The notes below the pieces were generated by a model. The model was not told where the DNA came from, did not search any database, and saw nothing but the letters and a program-made list of their open reading frames with translations. A program made the position numbers and the translations under genes. Positions 1 to 12,921 of a DNA stretch of 64,000 nucleotides are shown here, piece by piece (position 1 is the stretch's first letter; each line of letters begins with the position of its first letter). The DNA lies in the NCBI GenBank assembly GCA_903813345.2, contig CAIIXF020000009.1, forward strand, positions 9,482,030 to 9,546,029, written 5' to 3'. The DNA comes from Owenia fusiformis (Eukaryota > Annelida > Polychaeta > Sabellida > Oweniidae).

Positions 1-419
1 TATTGTTTAGAGCCATTATAATATCGTATTTCGGTCTGTCATGAAAGTTCAAATCATTAAATAAAAAATTGTGATATTGACAATGAGGTCTATATGATTG
101 CCAAAGTAGAAACTATTTTGGTGTAGTATTCCTTTAAATGTTCCTGAAAAGTATGTACAGTTAAAAGTGAGACTTAATTGTAGGTAGCACTCCTTGTCCC
201 ATTCATGAGTTTTTTATATATTTTTTCAATAACTTGAACATAAAGAAAACAAAACTTTCTTTAAAGTACTGTTAGTTGATAAAGATGTTTTGTAGAAAGA
301 TTCTTTTACTGATCAGATTAAAATTCATATAAATTGAATTTTCTCCATTGACCCAGACCTGAATTTAAATTGATGTTTAGTTGGTTCATTGAAGGTTTTT
401 CTAAATAAAATATGTTGTT

Positions 420-583
420 GGTCATGTTTTTAGATTCAAAATAGAGTGAAAAAGAGTGGAATCAGCAAGGAATAAAATAAACAGGCATGCAGTTAACACT
501 CTTAATTGTAGAAAAATGTCAGAAAATCAGACAGTTTATTCAAATTTTGAAGAGAAATCATGTAAAATAAGCCTAGCAGAAGT
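420..583 (-). repeat. ~165-bp interspersed family, copy
   Basis: This is a near full-length copy, read on the - strand from CCGTCTGCTCATG-like to ACATGACC-like ends. Diagnostic internal blocks are GGAATnAGCAAGGAATAAA, AACAGGCATG and ATTCAAATTTT. Confidence 0.7.
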
Positions 584-1299
584 AAATCTTCATCTAAGGG
601 TGTCTATCAAAGTTTTTCAATGGCGTTTTACTCGTGTGTAAACCTTGCTGCACACATTTTTTAAACCTTTGATATTTTACAAATGTGGTCTGGATGATTT
701 GAAAAGATCAAACTATAGTGCCTAGAGTTGTGTTTGTGCATACAGAACAATGATTGAATGATTAAATTCATTTTGTAAACTTTCACGAACATATCCTGAA
801 CATATCCTGTAGGTTGATTAAACCATAGAAGTCCACCCATGTTTTCAACGACAGAATAGAAGAGATACCTGTCGAGGAGTAAATTTTAAGTTTCAATATT
901 ATTTTAGATATAAAATCAATTCACACTGAAAAGAGAAAATTTAAGAAGCCAGGCACATAATAATTGAGCCATATATCCTAGATGTGAATCCAATCTATGT
1001 CTATGGATTCAATTTATGAAATCATGAGGTTATCGTGAACTAGCCCCTCACCACAAATGTGGTTCTTAATCCTTGATTGCTTTCCTTCCAATATATTCTT
1101 AGGTCTATAAAAAAATACCATGAAATAGACACGAACTGCAATGTAATTATATTTTTACACAGAATTGTAAAATTTAACTAATCTTATATACAAATTTTAA
1201 GTTTTGGTTTTCTTTATAAGAGTCATTATTGAAGAAAGATAATGTTTCTGTTCTTATTGATCAAGAATTGCATTAACCCATACACGAGAATGTCAAGAT

Positions 1300-1467
1300 G
1301 GTCATGTTTTGAAATATAAATTAGAGTGGAAATGAGTGGAATTGGCAAGGAATAAAGTAAACTGACATGAAGTTAGCACTCTTAATTATGTAAAAATGCA
1401 AGAAAATAATAAAGTTTTTTCAAATTTTAGAGAGATCAAGGATGAAATAGCCATTAACAGACGGATG
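1300..1467 (-). repeat. ~165-bp interspersed family, copy
   Basis: Full-length: it starts at GGTCATGTTTTGAAAT and ends at CAGACGGATG, with the block GGAATTGGCAAGGAATAAAG inside. Confidence 0.75.
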
Positions 1468-2420
1468 TTTGAGTGCTGGTTTATAAATATTTTAAAGTAA
1501 CATGATCAAGAATCAACAGACTGTTATCCAAATTTCATCGACCTATTTTTAAAATTAGTACCTTTTTAGGATAAATCTTTGCAAAAACAAAACCTCGTTT
1601 GAGACACATATCTAACCAACATTTGTTAAGTATTGAAAATCATCATTTTGCTAGTACTAATTGTCACTAAAATTATCTCAAATGTTATATTTATCATGTA
1701 ATATTATGTATCTCATGCCATAGGCAGAAATATGATGCTCATCCATGAGTGATAATGCAATAATGAATGCTCTTAGCATGGGTGATAATGCAATAATTAA
1801 TGCTCTTAACATGTTATCTGCCTAGCGAGGCACACTACATGTGTATGTACATGTATTTATATTCAGATTTTGCTTTAAGTACTACAACTTTCCGCATTAT
1901 TCTTCATACAGGTTAAAACCCAAAACCCAAAATTTGTATCACATGAAATTATAATATTGAGTTCGAAGTTTCAAAATGCATGTAAAATAGAAATTTTTGT
2001 CTGATAAACTGGCGTAATTATACAATACACTGTGATGAAAAATTGAAAATACCTCATTTTTAGCAACCTCTCAATTCATTTATATTTATATGGACCAGTC
2101 TCATGTTTTCTTGTTGCTTTGCCGAAGACTGATCAGCTAAGTACACATTTTCATACATTTTTTGTAGAGAATAGGATTGTTGTGTGCCATGCACAAAAAG
2201 TCAACATGCCTTTAAATTAAATTTTCAATGGCTCCAAATCATTTTATTTCAAACAAGTTTTTTAATTTAATAGTTATAAATTGAAAAGTCACTTAGGGTT
2301 AAATTGTAAGTTTAGTTCAAAGATACTTACAAATAACAAATAGACCGAGTATGTTACTACCACCATGCTGTTGAAAATGTTGATCAATTAAAGATTGTCG
2401 TGATGAACCGTGTTTCTAAA

Positions 2421-2553
2421 TGTGTAATAGAGTTAAATGTAGTTAAATCAGTGAGAAATAAAATAAACAGGCATGTAGTGATTACTCTATATTTTGTAGA
2501 AATGACAAAAAAGCAGATATTTCATTCAATTTTTAGAGAGAAATTGCAAAGAA
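2421..2553 (-). repeat. ~165-bp interspersed family, partial copy
   Basis: It contains AATAAAATAAACAGGCATG and ATTCAATTTTTAGAGAGAAAT in the family order; the far end is missing. Confidence 0.6.
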
Positions 2554-2592
2554 AAGGTGTGGCGAGGGAGAAATTTTAGATGTGGGTTACAA

Positions 2593-2797
2593 GGGCGTAG
2601 CGCTATTTTTCTAAGTAGTACGCCACCACCGGGAGCCTGCATAGGAGCAAGATTTGAGAGAACCAAAAAAGAGTTCAGGGGGTCTGGGATTCTCCCCCTA
2701 GGAAAATTTGGAATTTTCTTGAAATTTGGTTGGTTAGGAGCGAATTTGAAACCATCTGGTACGCCTGCGCATACCCAGCGTACCAGGCGCTACGCCC
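2593..2797. mobile_element. Foldback element with 11-bp perfect terminal repeats
   Basis: GGGCGTAGCGC at 2593-2603 is the exact reverse complement of GCGCTACGCCC at 2787-2797. The ~205-bp body is richer in G+C than its surroundings and includes a further short palindromic GCGTACCAGGCGC segment. It is non-autonomous; the family is unknown to me. Confidence 0.5.
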
Positions 2798-3935
2798 ATG
2801 GGTTAACAGGCGGAAAGAACATCTCTTATTGAAAGTGAATTTTTCAATCTCATATATTTCAGTTTATATTTTAGACTTCCAACTCAGTAGAACTCTAGAA
2901 GTCTCAATTCAAAGCTCTTATAAAAACACCTAACAGACTTTTCAAACATCTTTTGTGCACCTATTCAATTGTAAATGATCTAAGATCTCTCCATTCTTGT
3001 GTTAAATTTGTGTAACAAATATTTTCATAATGATCAAAGTATATATTTGTTCACCCTTTTCAAAAGTTTAATCTGGCTTTTTAAATAGAGATACCCTGTG
3101 TGCAGTCTAGTTATGAATTACCCTCTGTCTGAGCTGGTATAGACTATATTACAGTTTAGTAGCCCCACCCCCATGACCTGTGGTCATAAATCATTTTAAA
3201 CTTACCACGCTGATCTTTTCTCAACAAATCAGTGAGCTGGGAGGAACACGTGCTAATCACATGCTCATTAACTATGCAATGATGTCAGAGGAAATTACCA
3301 TATATAGAATGACAACGAAATCTGAATGGCTTAGTGAGTTCAGAGATTTATTGTAAACTGAAAAAATGAAGATGAAGCTCTCTTTTAGAAGTGAAATTCT
3401 AACGAATTCAAAGGGTAAAAAAAGAGTTTCAACAACATTCTTTTGAATAAGAGATAATCCAACCCCTAAACAATCAGGATTATAGGTCTATCAGGATCCA
3501 GTTTCCATATAACAATTGCAGTCCCGGATTGTTGTCTTGAAAGGCCATGATTGTAACGAATCGGGTCATCACAATCTTATCATCAAAGAAACTTTGTACA
3601 ATTACCTTTTCTAGTTAGAGAGTAGTAAGTCATTGTAGCATCAGGGTGAAACCTAAAGGAGTATACCATTTAGATTACCTGTCAGCCAGTATGGCTTCAT
3701 GAGACAGACAAATTCAAGGGTACTTAATTGTATCATTGTTTTTTGGCTTCAAATAAATGGAAAATGTCATTCTCTTGTCAATAGTTTTATCTTCTACTAC
3801 TGATCTAAATTATGACGAATCTGGTCTTGATATTGAATGATATTTAGAGAAATGAACAATTTATCCGAATTTTTGACTGATTGCAGAATGCAGCAAGACA
3901 CCCACCATAATATTATATTTTCAATGTACATATAT

Positions 3936-4086
3936 CAGGGGTGGATCCAGGATTTTGTGTTAGAGGGGGGGGGGGGGGTGAAGAGTCAAATTTTGTAAAA
4001 AGTGATGAGGCAAAACACAAATTTTCCGACTTTTTAGGGGGGGGGGGGCATGCGCCCCCCACGCCCCCGTCTAGATCCACTGGTGG
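3936..4086. mobile_element. Foldback/MITE with poly-G and poly-C core
   Basis: GGGGTGGATCCAGG at the left end and CTAGATCCACTGG at the right end form an imperfect terminal inverted repeat. The interior holds two G runs of 12 or more and a CATGCGCCCCCC segment. Short elements ending in GTGGATCC are widespread in invertebrate genomes (recollection, not checked). Confidence 0.5.
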
Positions 4087-4435
4087 GTATATATACTACA
4101 CAGTACATACATGTATATTCTTCTCACTTTTTGATTTCCTTTCTGTCAGGCCAATGAGACATTTTCTAGTATTTCAGTAGATCTACAATTAATTCCAGAA
4201 TTACAAGTTATACAAGGTGGATCAAAGTAATGATACAGTGTAGTGTGCAAATGTATACAAGTATTTACATATTTACTATTTAATGTCAAGTAAGAACTTA
4301 ACCAATTTATAACAAGTCTGCAAATACTTTATCTACTGAAGTCTGAACTAGAAAAAGCCTGGATTGTGTTTAGCAAAGAGTGAATATTAAGATTCCTGTA
4401 TTTGGAGGTTGAATTTCTATTGTTGAGCAATAAGA

Positions 4436-4603
4436 CGTGGAAAAAATGTGAAATACAGTGGAAATCATGGAATTAGCAAGGAATAAAGTGAACAGGCATT
4501 TAGTGTACGAGTATATTCAAGATGATACAAAAATCCGGGAAAATTTGACACATCATTCAAATTTTACGAAGAAATTTGTGTAAAACAAGTACGAGCAGAC
4601 GGA
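4436..4603 (-). repeat. ~165-bp interspersed family, copy
   Basis: Full-length: GGAATTAGCAAGGAATAAAG, AACAGGCATT, TTCAAATTTTACGAAG, then GAGCAGACGGAC. Confidence 0.7.
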
Positions 4604-6214
4604 CATTTTGGCGAGGTTAGAAATAAAGTCTGTAGACTTAGGTTATCTAATCAATCAATGTCGAGTTATGTCCAGCAACAGTATAAACATCCCATTGTTA
4701 AATACTACACATTGATAAGCCACTTTATGCTCTAGCGTTAATTTATATAACCGATCGATTTCATTGGATATCGTATACATCTCATCTCGTATCAAGTCTT
4801 GGTTTCAACTGCTCTTGTTTTCTTCTCCCGTAAATGAAACAGGTCATTTGAAATGGTATAGTGAAAGGGTAATAGAAATCTGTATATGAAGATGGGGGGT
4901 GTTGGAGAAAGTAGCATATGAAAAAGTGGGGGTTGTAATGTTAAACTGTTTGTGAAGGAAAGGTTGCATTCTGGTATGCCAGAGCCCCTCTTATCTGCCG
5001 TTTGCGAAGGATAAAGACAAAGGGGGCGATGGAAAGGTTGTAGTAAAGCATAATGGCATGACGAGGTACTATCCTCTGACAAACAAATGTACCGTTTCTT
5101 TTGATGGTGATTATATTTTGATATTACTTATAGATATTATCTGATAGTAGGTGTCATGCCCCTTTTTGTTGGATTTTGTTCTGTCTTAAGTTATGCCTAG
5201 ATCACAGGATTGTCCACATTGAAAGAGGGTAGATAAAGTGGTCCGTCTTCTGTCTGACAAACTAAATTCATTGAAAATGGTAGGGTATATGTCTAGACCA
5301 TGTAATTCTTGTATTGTAAAATGCATAAGGTATGCTTCAGATTTCATTGTAAAAATCCTTTTGCTGGGAATAAATTCCCACTTAGTTCAAATTACAATAC
5401 AGTTAGCATTGTAATAAAATCTAATAAAATCTAATAATCCAGCTCACAGAAGGAATTTTCAGCTTATAGATTTCAAAGTCGAAATCAAACATTTGTTTTG
5501 TACTTGATTGTGACAAGCGTATAACATTGCTTGACAATGCTCAAGTGGATTGGTGATAGTTTATATAATCTTACAGAAACTGGTATAATGACTAATTCAG
5601 GGATATTTCAAGTTGGTCAGGTTTTAAGCATGGATGGCCCAAGTTGATGCTTTATATGATCAGCCTGGATCTTCTATAGCTTAGCTTTGATGAGTTTTTT
5701 GCTGTCAGATACTCATGATGTCTGACCATGGAAAAGCATGAGAAAATATATTTGTGATATTCATCATTATAAACTATGCTAGCATTCGTGACTTCAACCG
5801 CTGGCTGTTTTACCTATTATTTTATGGCCAATTCATATAGATATGAATGGAATAGTGGCAGGTACTAAAACCAACAAAGGTGTGATGGGTATTCCTTCAT
5901 TGTGCCATCAAAAATCACAAGAGGCAGTATAGTATTTGAAACGAAATTATCTGAACATTCTAATTTCATAGAACTGAATTATTTATGCTTCGCTTGCCGT
6001 TAGTCCACACCAACAAAGAAAATGTCACTTTTCAAAATGTAGAAAACCGGAGACATGTGCTAAGTCTATTTTGGCAGATTGTATATAAGGATGTGTACTA
6101 TGGCTGGTTATGTCAACTTACAGAGATTTGATTACACATTGTCAAATATTTGCCTCATTCATTCAAGCCACCATGTTACACCCCCAGGAGGAGTAAATGG
6201 GCCCAGTATAAGAA

Positions 6215-6381
6215 TCCGTCTGCTCATGCTTATTTCATTAAATTTCTCTCTAAAATTTGAAAGAACTGTCTTATTTTGAAGTATTTCTGTACAATTTTGA
6301 GTGTTGACTACATGCCTGTTGATTTTATACTTTGGGAATTCTACCATTTCTTGCTTTATTTTAAGTTTCAAAGTATGATCC
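6215..6381 (+). repeat. ~165-bp interspersed family, copy
   Basis: Full-length on the + strand: it begins CCGTCTGCTCATGCTTATTT, holds TCTCTCTAAAATTTGAAAG and GTTGACTACATGCCTG, and ends near AGTATGATCC. Confidence 0.7.
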
Positions 6382-7317
6382 AAGAGAATTTTCTCATGGG
6401 ATTTATTGAAAGTAAAATCATGTCAGAATTCTCAAATGTGTACTACATGCTAAGTATATAATTTGTTGAAATTGACCTTTCTGTCAACATCAATTAGAAA
6501 TGTGCAAAGATTTGGTAATTCTGAATGTATTCAAATTATTTTAAGTGAAATGTTCGTAGACCTACATTTGTATCCAATCAAAAATCTAACTCCAGTAAAA
6601 CCTGTCTAATCTGAACAGCACTGACTGGCTAAAAGTATTCAGATTACCAGGTATTCACATTTCATTTTTTTAATATGTTAGTCAGTGGAAGAAAACTAAC
6701 TTGAAACTGAGAAAAAGTGTTCGTTCACATTGAGATGTCCTCAGATTGGATATGTGTTCAGATGTATAGGTTTAACTGTACATTATAATATTTTAGATTC
6801 TTTAAATAATCAAAGACAGACATATTATATTTACTATGATTTGAATACTTTTAAATCTTTGGTCTGGTTATTAAAAAAAACTAGGTCAATGTAATAATGC
6901 TTGAAACAATTTATAACAACATGAAATGAAAATATAAATTAAATAAAAAATGTAATTTTTGAAAGACAAAGCATATGATGATGACACGAGAGTTATTAAT
7001 TATTCTAGTCTGTTGCATTTATAATTAATAATATAATTATAGTCCTCGTATGTTATAGACCTGATTTTGCCTTGCGGGTTCAACTTTTTGCTGTAGCTAG
7101 TAATTAGTGCCAGAGAATTTTCTCATAAATGAGTTATCAGGTACATATCCTTTAATTAGGGTACCAGGGTATACATACTTTTTGCGGTTCTTTGGGTGAT
7201 GTACATACTTTTCAAATCACTTCACATCAAACCAATATGTGTAAAAAGTACAAGTTTATCTTTGTTTGGAATGTTTGTAAATCTTCAAATGAAGTGATAC
7301 TGGGTGATCTTTTAAAA

Positions 7318-7470
7318 TGAGAAATAATGTCTAAAAGAGATGAATTTGCAAGAAATAATTTGAAAGGTCTTGAGGTTAATAATTATAATTAATAGAAATT
7401 CAAGAAAATCAGACACTTTATTCAAATTTTATAGAGAAATCGAGTGAAATGCGCATGACCAGAATGATCA
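7318..7470 (-). repeat. ~165-bp interspersed family, diverged copy
   Basis: The end half is clear (AAGAAAATCAGACACTTTAT, then TTCAAATTTTATAGAGAAAT). The other half has been replaced by AT-rich sequence. Confidence 0.5.
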
Positions 7471-7548
7471 TTTGTAATTCAAGGGACCATGTTATCACTC
7501 CCTATCTTAATGTTCCTCTTTAGTCCTCACAAATTGTTCGTAAAATGT

Positions 7549-7700
7549 ACGTCTGCTCATGTTCATTTCACTCTTTTCTCATGAAAATTTGAATGAACTT
7601 CCCGATTTTCTTGCTTTTCTATACAATTTAGAATGTTTGCATCATGCCTGTATAATTTTTTCCTTCATTATGTGACTAATTTTTATTCTATTTCTTATTT
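7549..7700 (+). repeat. ~165-bp interspersed family, copy
   Basis: It begins CGTCTGCTCATGTTCATTTC and keeps AAATTTGAATGAAC, TTTCTTGC and CTATACAATTTAGA. It lies 80 bp from an opposite-strand copy at 7318-7470. Confidence 0.65.
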
Positions 7701-8603
7701 GAAAATTACAATCAGAATTTTTTCAAATAGGATTTTAGTGACCTTTTGTATCTGTCTGACTATTTCTGAATACTATTTCATGATTTATGTTTTACTATAT
7801 CTAAATAGCAAGTACAAATACAATGATATTTTTGTTTCTACAATTTTTTATATTTTATGCTAGCTCTTACTTCATCTTCTTAAAAGAATTATGGTTTTTG
7901 CCACCTGCATTGTGCCATTCCCAATTAACTCAATTTCCCACTTTATGCATTTAAGCAGTTATTGTACACATGTGAACTATACGTTTCAACCTCTTATTTG
8001 TCAAAAGTTATATTGGTTTATTTGCTTTAAAGGATTGATTTCTTCAATGAAACTATAAAATGAAAAAGTCATAAAGTTCCAAGGATTTTCAGTGCAATGT
8101 TAATGGCCTATTGATGTTTAATGCTAATGTCACATTTGGTATGTTTTACAAAATGAAAATATCTTTTGTTGAATTAAATATCTGAATCTAGTTGCCAGTG
8201 TCAAGGTTTAAATACATGTTTAATAATGAATGAAGTCATTCATTTTGAGCCATTTCCTGCCTCTATGCAGCAGACTGCCTGTCCTCAAAAATTGATTTTT
8301 TTCTTAAAAAATTAAGTACAAACTACTGAGGTGAACCCATAGGTTCCTGAGCCTTTAGCAATTTTCAAGAATTATAACATGCTTGTATAGCCCTGTTTTA
8401 CCACAAAAACAAACAAACCAGGATTTCATTAAAGTATTTACCTCCAAGCGGGATAAGTTAAACATTGTGTTTTTATTTTATTTTTCTTGTGCTAATAAGT
8501 TCTGGGCAAGTGGTTGGGTCTAGCATATGCACAGGTGTAGAAGGTTAAATACTCAAGTACCTGTCAGGTTGATTTCCAACATTTGAACACACAGTAGTGG
8601 TCT

Positions 8604-8890
8604 TTGAAGCATTGAAGCAAGTGGCTTCTGCACCTAGTTGGGATTTTGAAAATTGGCTTGCACTAAGAGTAAACCTGTTTGCATCTCATTTCATGTTGTC
8701 AGGTTGATTGTTTATCATCAGTAAAAGAAAACGCGAGAACTTGAAAATCTAAGGTGTGTCCAACTGGAAATTAGAGAAATCATGAAAAACTGGCATATTT
8801 TGAATATTATGGACAAAAACTTTATAAAAGCTGGCATATTTTGACCAATTTTAGACAGAATTTTGAAAATGAGGTTTTGCACACCCAGTT
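8604..8890 (-). mobile_element. Diverged reverse copy of the 211-bp MITE family
   Basis: The order GAAGCAAGTGG, CTGCACC, GGATTTTGAAAAT, GGCTTGCAC, then CTGGCATATTTTGA is the reverse-complement order of the element at 9864-10074. It is clearly diverged and its terminal repeats are not intact. Confidence 0.5.
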
Positions 8891-9863
8891 AGGAAAAGGG
8901 AGAACATTTCACGTAGACATGTATTCAATAAGTCAGGTTTCATGCCTAGTGTCATTTTAAGAAATTATTTTCATCAATTTGAAAGACATGATTTTGTTGA
9001 AGGTGTACAAAACTAATTTCTTCAGAGCTTAAAACAAGAACATTTCATACATGCCACATTAACATTTTTCAAACTGCAAACCATATTAAAGAGCAGATGT
9101 TTTGCAAACCATACACTAACATCAATATTGTGATACATTTAACAAAACCATTGTATTCATCTGAATGAATTAATTATGCAAATTAAGACTAAATTAGACA
9201 CTCATATTGTTCTTTTAATATTGATACTGATTCATAATGTAGGATAGTTTTGTCGTAGTTATTTTCTTATGTGGCATTTACCTGCACTAAGGCATTGATA
9301 CCTTTGTTAATAATGCTTTCTAAAAAGCCTAAGGCCTCAAAAACGCAGCCCAACAATGATGTCCTTCTTTCTAGCAAAATATATATGCAAAACTATGGAC
9401 AGTCTATTGTATTTTTTGTATTTTGAAAGCATCATGGTGAATATCATTACCTGCTGGTGTAAGGGGGTGGGTTGATGTTTCCAGGAATGGAAATACATTA
9501 GATGGATGTGGGGCATGTCAGTAGCTTTCATTTCCAAGATATCAAAGTTTTCATTGATAAACAAACTTGGGATCCAGTATGGAAAGCCAGCGACATTGAT
9601 GTAAAAATGTCATGTATAAATTCACGTGTATACCAGATTAATATTTTTATATTATACATCTTTTTCAAATATACTGAATGTTTAAATTTGATGTTTCTCT
9701 AGTCTTTATCAAATTTTGCACTTTTTCCTCCACGTGCAAGATAAAAGTGACAAGTAGGATATTATGCATGGATGAGTCTGAGGCGATAGCCATAAAGCTG
9801 AAAGATAAAACAATAAAACAGTACAATGTTGATATTGTTTAAGACTATACTGATCTTTACTCT

Positions 9864-10074
9864 GCAGTGATCTCCACAGGATTTTTTCTCAAGTGGGTCC
9901 ACAATTTTTATTTTCACAATTCAGACCAAAATTGGTCAAAATAAGCCCCTTTTCACGATTTTCTCATTTTCAAATGGGTGCAAATGGATTCTATTCTCAG
10001 GTGGGTGCAAGCCTATTATCAAAATCTCAGGTGGGTGCTGCACCTACTTGCTTTAATGCTAGGGAGATCACTGC
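9864..10074 (+). mobile_element. MITE-like element with 12-bp terminal inverted repeats, copy 1
   Basis: GCAGTGATCTCC at 9864-9875 is the exact reverse complement of GGAGATCACTGC at 10063-10074. The 211-bp body carries CAGGTGGGTGCA-type motifs three or four times and is closely matched by 16059-16275. There is no coding capacity. Confidence 0.75.
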
Positions 10075-10470
10075 TCACTATGATGCTCTTCTTAGGATTT
10101 TCAAACTGGTATATTGTTCTCATTTTTTCAATAAAAATGTCTAATTCTGGTCAAAAGATCTTTTATTAGATCACTACCAATTCAATTTACTGGAGGAAAA
10201 CACCATAATGGTATACAATGGTAACTTCCATTAGATCAGAGATTGTTAATTGTAAGAAAGGAGCCATGACAAGTATCCGAATGGGAAAATTGGATTCAGA
10301 TCAAATGTTCTATTTTCTCATGGTTTGACGGAATGAACATCTTGTATTGATGTTGTAATCTTTGGAATTAATGTTGTGATCTCTGGTAATGATACCCAAA
10401 TGATTCAGCAGGTACAGTCACACATTGTCTAGATAGCTTATCATTTGGGGTTCTCTCCTCCAGTAAAAAT

Positions 10471-10633
10471 CCGTCTGCTTATGCTTATTCCACTCGATTT
10501 CTCTTTAAAATTTGAATAAAGCCTCTGATTTTCTTACATTTCTATATCATTTAAAGTGCTATCCCCATGTCTTTTTAGTTTGTTTTATTGTTTTTTCTCT
10601 CTTTTCAGATTATTTTGTATTTTAAAACATGAT
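10471..10633 (+). repeat. ~165-bp interspersed family, copy
   Basis: CCGTCTGCTTATGCTTATTC at the start, TCTGATTTTCTTACATTTCT inside and TTTTAAAACATGATC at the end. Confidence 0.7.
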
Positions 10634-11920
10634 CATCTTGACTTTATATGTGTGGGTTTGATGGTATTTTTGTACCCTCATTCCCATTTCGAACTTCATG
10701 ATACACTGAAGTTACAGGATTCCCTCATAAATATATAAAGTTACACAAACTGCTGTTAGATTAAAAATTTATATGCAGCTTGAAATGTTTGATTATTTTA
10801 ACCTGGCGGGAACATGCAGTTACAATAGTATTACATCTCAAGGGATTATCTTCATTTACACATTCATGAAATCTTATATATAAATTTCTTAATCTTAAGA
10901 TTATTAGATTATCCATAATACCATAATTCTTAAATCCACAAATAACCCAAGGTGTATCTTTGATACAGATCCCAAATTTATTGACTTTGATAAACGCAAG
11001 CCCAAAGGAGGAATAATATTTGAGGAATTTCGTGCACGTTGTCAAACAGATGCTTTCCAGGGATAAGCCATTAATTAGAGTTATCATAGTCTCATATTAT
11101 AAACATATTGCTGTTGGTTGTTGGACATCTATTTAGACTAGACTGTTAGTGGTTACCCAATGAAAAGTGGTTACCCAATGTTGACTAAGCTCTGGTGTTG
11201 CATTGTGTAGACTCCCTCACCATACCCATTAAAACAGATGTCTTTACAAAATTAGGAAAATATGAAGTAGGGTTGGGGCAGGTTTAATATAAATCTAGCT
11301 TCGGACCAGTTTTCCATCATTACCCCTCACCCCTGCTTCATTATCTACTTATGTATATATATCCAGAATATAGTGATCTCATTGGTGGAAGTACGGTGCA
11401 GAGGGATGTCATTTTCTCATATATTTTTGTATTTTCCCATGATAACCCCCGGGTGATAACCTTACAAGTCTCTGGAAAGTAAATATCTAAATCTATGTAA
11501 CAATCACTATAGAAAGATACTTCAAGCAAATGAAAATAATCAGCCACAAAGCGCCATTTACAGAACTATCAATTGAAATAAACATACAAATTCGAGGTAC
11601 TAAAAATCATATACATTGTATTTTAGTAAGTGCCCAGACATATCACGTTTAGTGTAACTTAGTCATACTTGTGAGTATTCTTCACCCTTTTCAATATATC
11701 CTAGAGATACAGACTGTTCAAATATATATTTATTGCTGTTATACCAAAACTCATCTTCACGATTCATAGTGAGAAAGTCAAAGTGCTTTGTATGGACATT
11801 TTGACTCTAAACAGAAAAATAAATTAACTAAGATTTTTGAAAGAAATCATTTGAATGCATTTTTGACATTATGATTGTTATATGAAATATCATTAGAACC
11901 AGAGTTTATACTTTTAATGT

Positions 11921-12072
11921 CATGTTTATTCTCCTTAATTTCTTTTTTAAATCATACAATGTCTGATATTCTTATATTTCTATATAATTTAGAGTCTTGA
12001 CTATATGCCCGTTCACTGTATTCCTTGCTAATTCCACTCTTTCAAGTTATTTTACATTTTAAAACATAACCC
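11921..12072 (+). repeat. ~165-bp interspersed family, copy
   Basis: It keeps TATAATTTAGAGTCTTGACT, TTCCTTGCTAATTCCACTCT and ACATTTTAAAACATAACC; the first 10 bp are lost. Confidence 0.65.
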
Positions 12073-12454
12073 CTTTGAGGTTATTTCGCAGGTCAAGTAC
12101 TGGATTCTTCAAAATCATTATAATGTGTAATGTTATCTAAAGACAAAGATACAAGTACAGTTACCTGTCATCTTGATTTAATAATTATCTTTAAATTCTT
12201 TTAATGTACTTATAATTTTCTTTTGAACCATCCTTCCTGCATTCCATTTGCGATATAAAAACGAACACTGTGTAATTAGGCTAAATAGGTGCGCCGTAGG
12301 GATGATTTTAGATACAGGTTTTATTTTTAGGGAAATATGTGGATCTTATATGGCAGGGAACAAGGGACATATAAATATTTCACTTCAGATAAATTCTATA
12401 TCTAGATGTTTCCCATATATATACTATTTGTTTTCAGTTTGCTATTTTCTTTCA

Positions 12455-12560
12455 TTTATTAATCTGTATTGTCTTCTATGTATTGAACTGTTGAAGAGAT
12501 GATCCTGGAGCAACAGATACATTACGCTTCCCTACCCAATACTTTCTGTCTGATCAGTAT
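12455..12560 (+). pseudogene. Degenerate partial duplicate of the STOX winged-helix exon
   Basis: This stretch matches the 3' end of the intron plus the start of the real exon at 12593-12703, about 138-148 bp upstream of it. Both share TTTATTAATC near the start, a CAACAGA-x-(A/G)CA block, CCCTACCC and CTGTCTGATC, in the same order and spacing. By eye about three quarters of the exon part is identical. The splice acceptor is lost (TTCCAG has become a non-AG sequence) and the reading frame is broken, so it is a dead, partial tandem copy rather than an alternative exon. Confidence 0.6.
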
Positions 12561-12626
12561 AGCTACTGTTATTTTGTTTTGTCTATATGAAATTTATTAA
12601 TCCGTTTTGTCCTATGTGTTTTCCAG

Positions 12627-12857
12627 GTGAAATAACAGGTTTAGAAATGACCCCTGTGCAACAGACGCAATATATACCCCTACCCGATGCTCTCTGTCTG
12701 ATCGTGACGGCCCTCAATGATGCCCACATCCTGGCAACTCTAGAAGTCATCAGAGAGAGGCTACAACGAGCCTACAAGGGTATCAACTCACCATCAGAAC
12801 AAGTGGTCTATGACACGCTATCAACTCTTATTTCTGAGAAGAAACTCTATCACAATG
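12627..12857 (+). CDS. STOX: Storkhead-box protein, internal exon with first part of winged-helix domain
   Basis: This exon encodes the first ~77 residues of the Storkhead winged-helix DNA-binding domain. The family signature is clear: TPVQQTQYIPLPDALCLIV, then a helix (ATLEVIRERLQRAYKGI), then YDTLSTLISEKKLYHNG. Vertebrate STOX1/STOX2 and Drosophila knockout have the same order (…Q(T/S)Q(F/Y)(I/V)PL…EVLC…, …LYxTLGTLIKERKIYHTG). The acceptor is ttttccag|GT at 12626/12627 and the donor is AATG|gtaagg at 12857/12858. The exon enters with one base owed and leaves with one base over. STOX proteins are nuclear/cytoplasmic transcriptional regulators; the role in this animal is inferred from the family. 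The upstream exon carrying the start codon was not found in the window. Confidence 0.9.
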
Positions 12858-12885
12858 GTAAGGAAAATATATTGAAATACGAGGG

Positions 12886-12921
12886 GTGATCCAAAAGTCC
12901 TGGACGCCCTGCTATATAGCA
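12886..12921 (+). repeat. Isolated mariner-type terminal sequence in STOX intron
   Basis: GAGGGGTGATCCAAAAGTCC, 29 bp downstream of the exon donor, looks like the terminal inverted repeat of Tc1/mariner elements (GGGTG(G/A)TCCAAAA…). I found no matching opposite end in this 327-bp intron, so it is either a solo end or a chance match. The rest of intron 12858-13184 shows nothing else. Confidence 0.35.

Larger units (their letters stand above)
1..12454. other. Region upstream of the recognised STOX exons; no exon seen
   Basis: This is AT-rich DNA in which I recognise no coding exon, RNA gene or promoter. It is either 5' intron of the STOX gene or intergenic. The first exon of STOX must lie here unrecognised, or upstream of the window. 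It holds about nine copies of the ~165-bp interspersed family, two foldback elements (2593-2797, 3936-4086), MITE copies at 9864-10074 and 8604-8890, and a 33-bp unit present twice at about 1746-1812. The small open frames here look random: low complexity, no recognisable domain and no consistent splice sites. Confidence 0.6.

Noticed and set aside
4792-5082. 96-codon frame on the - strand
   Set aside because: No recognisable domain, odd composition, no neighbouring exon or splice sites; likely chance.
10761-11087. 108-codon - strand frame
   Set aside because: No family resemblance and no splice context; AT-rich chance frame.
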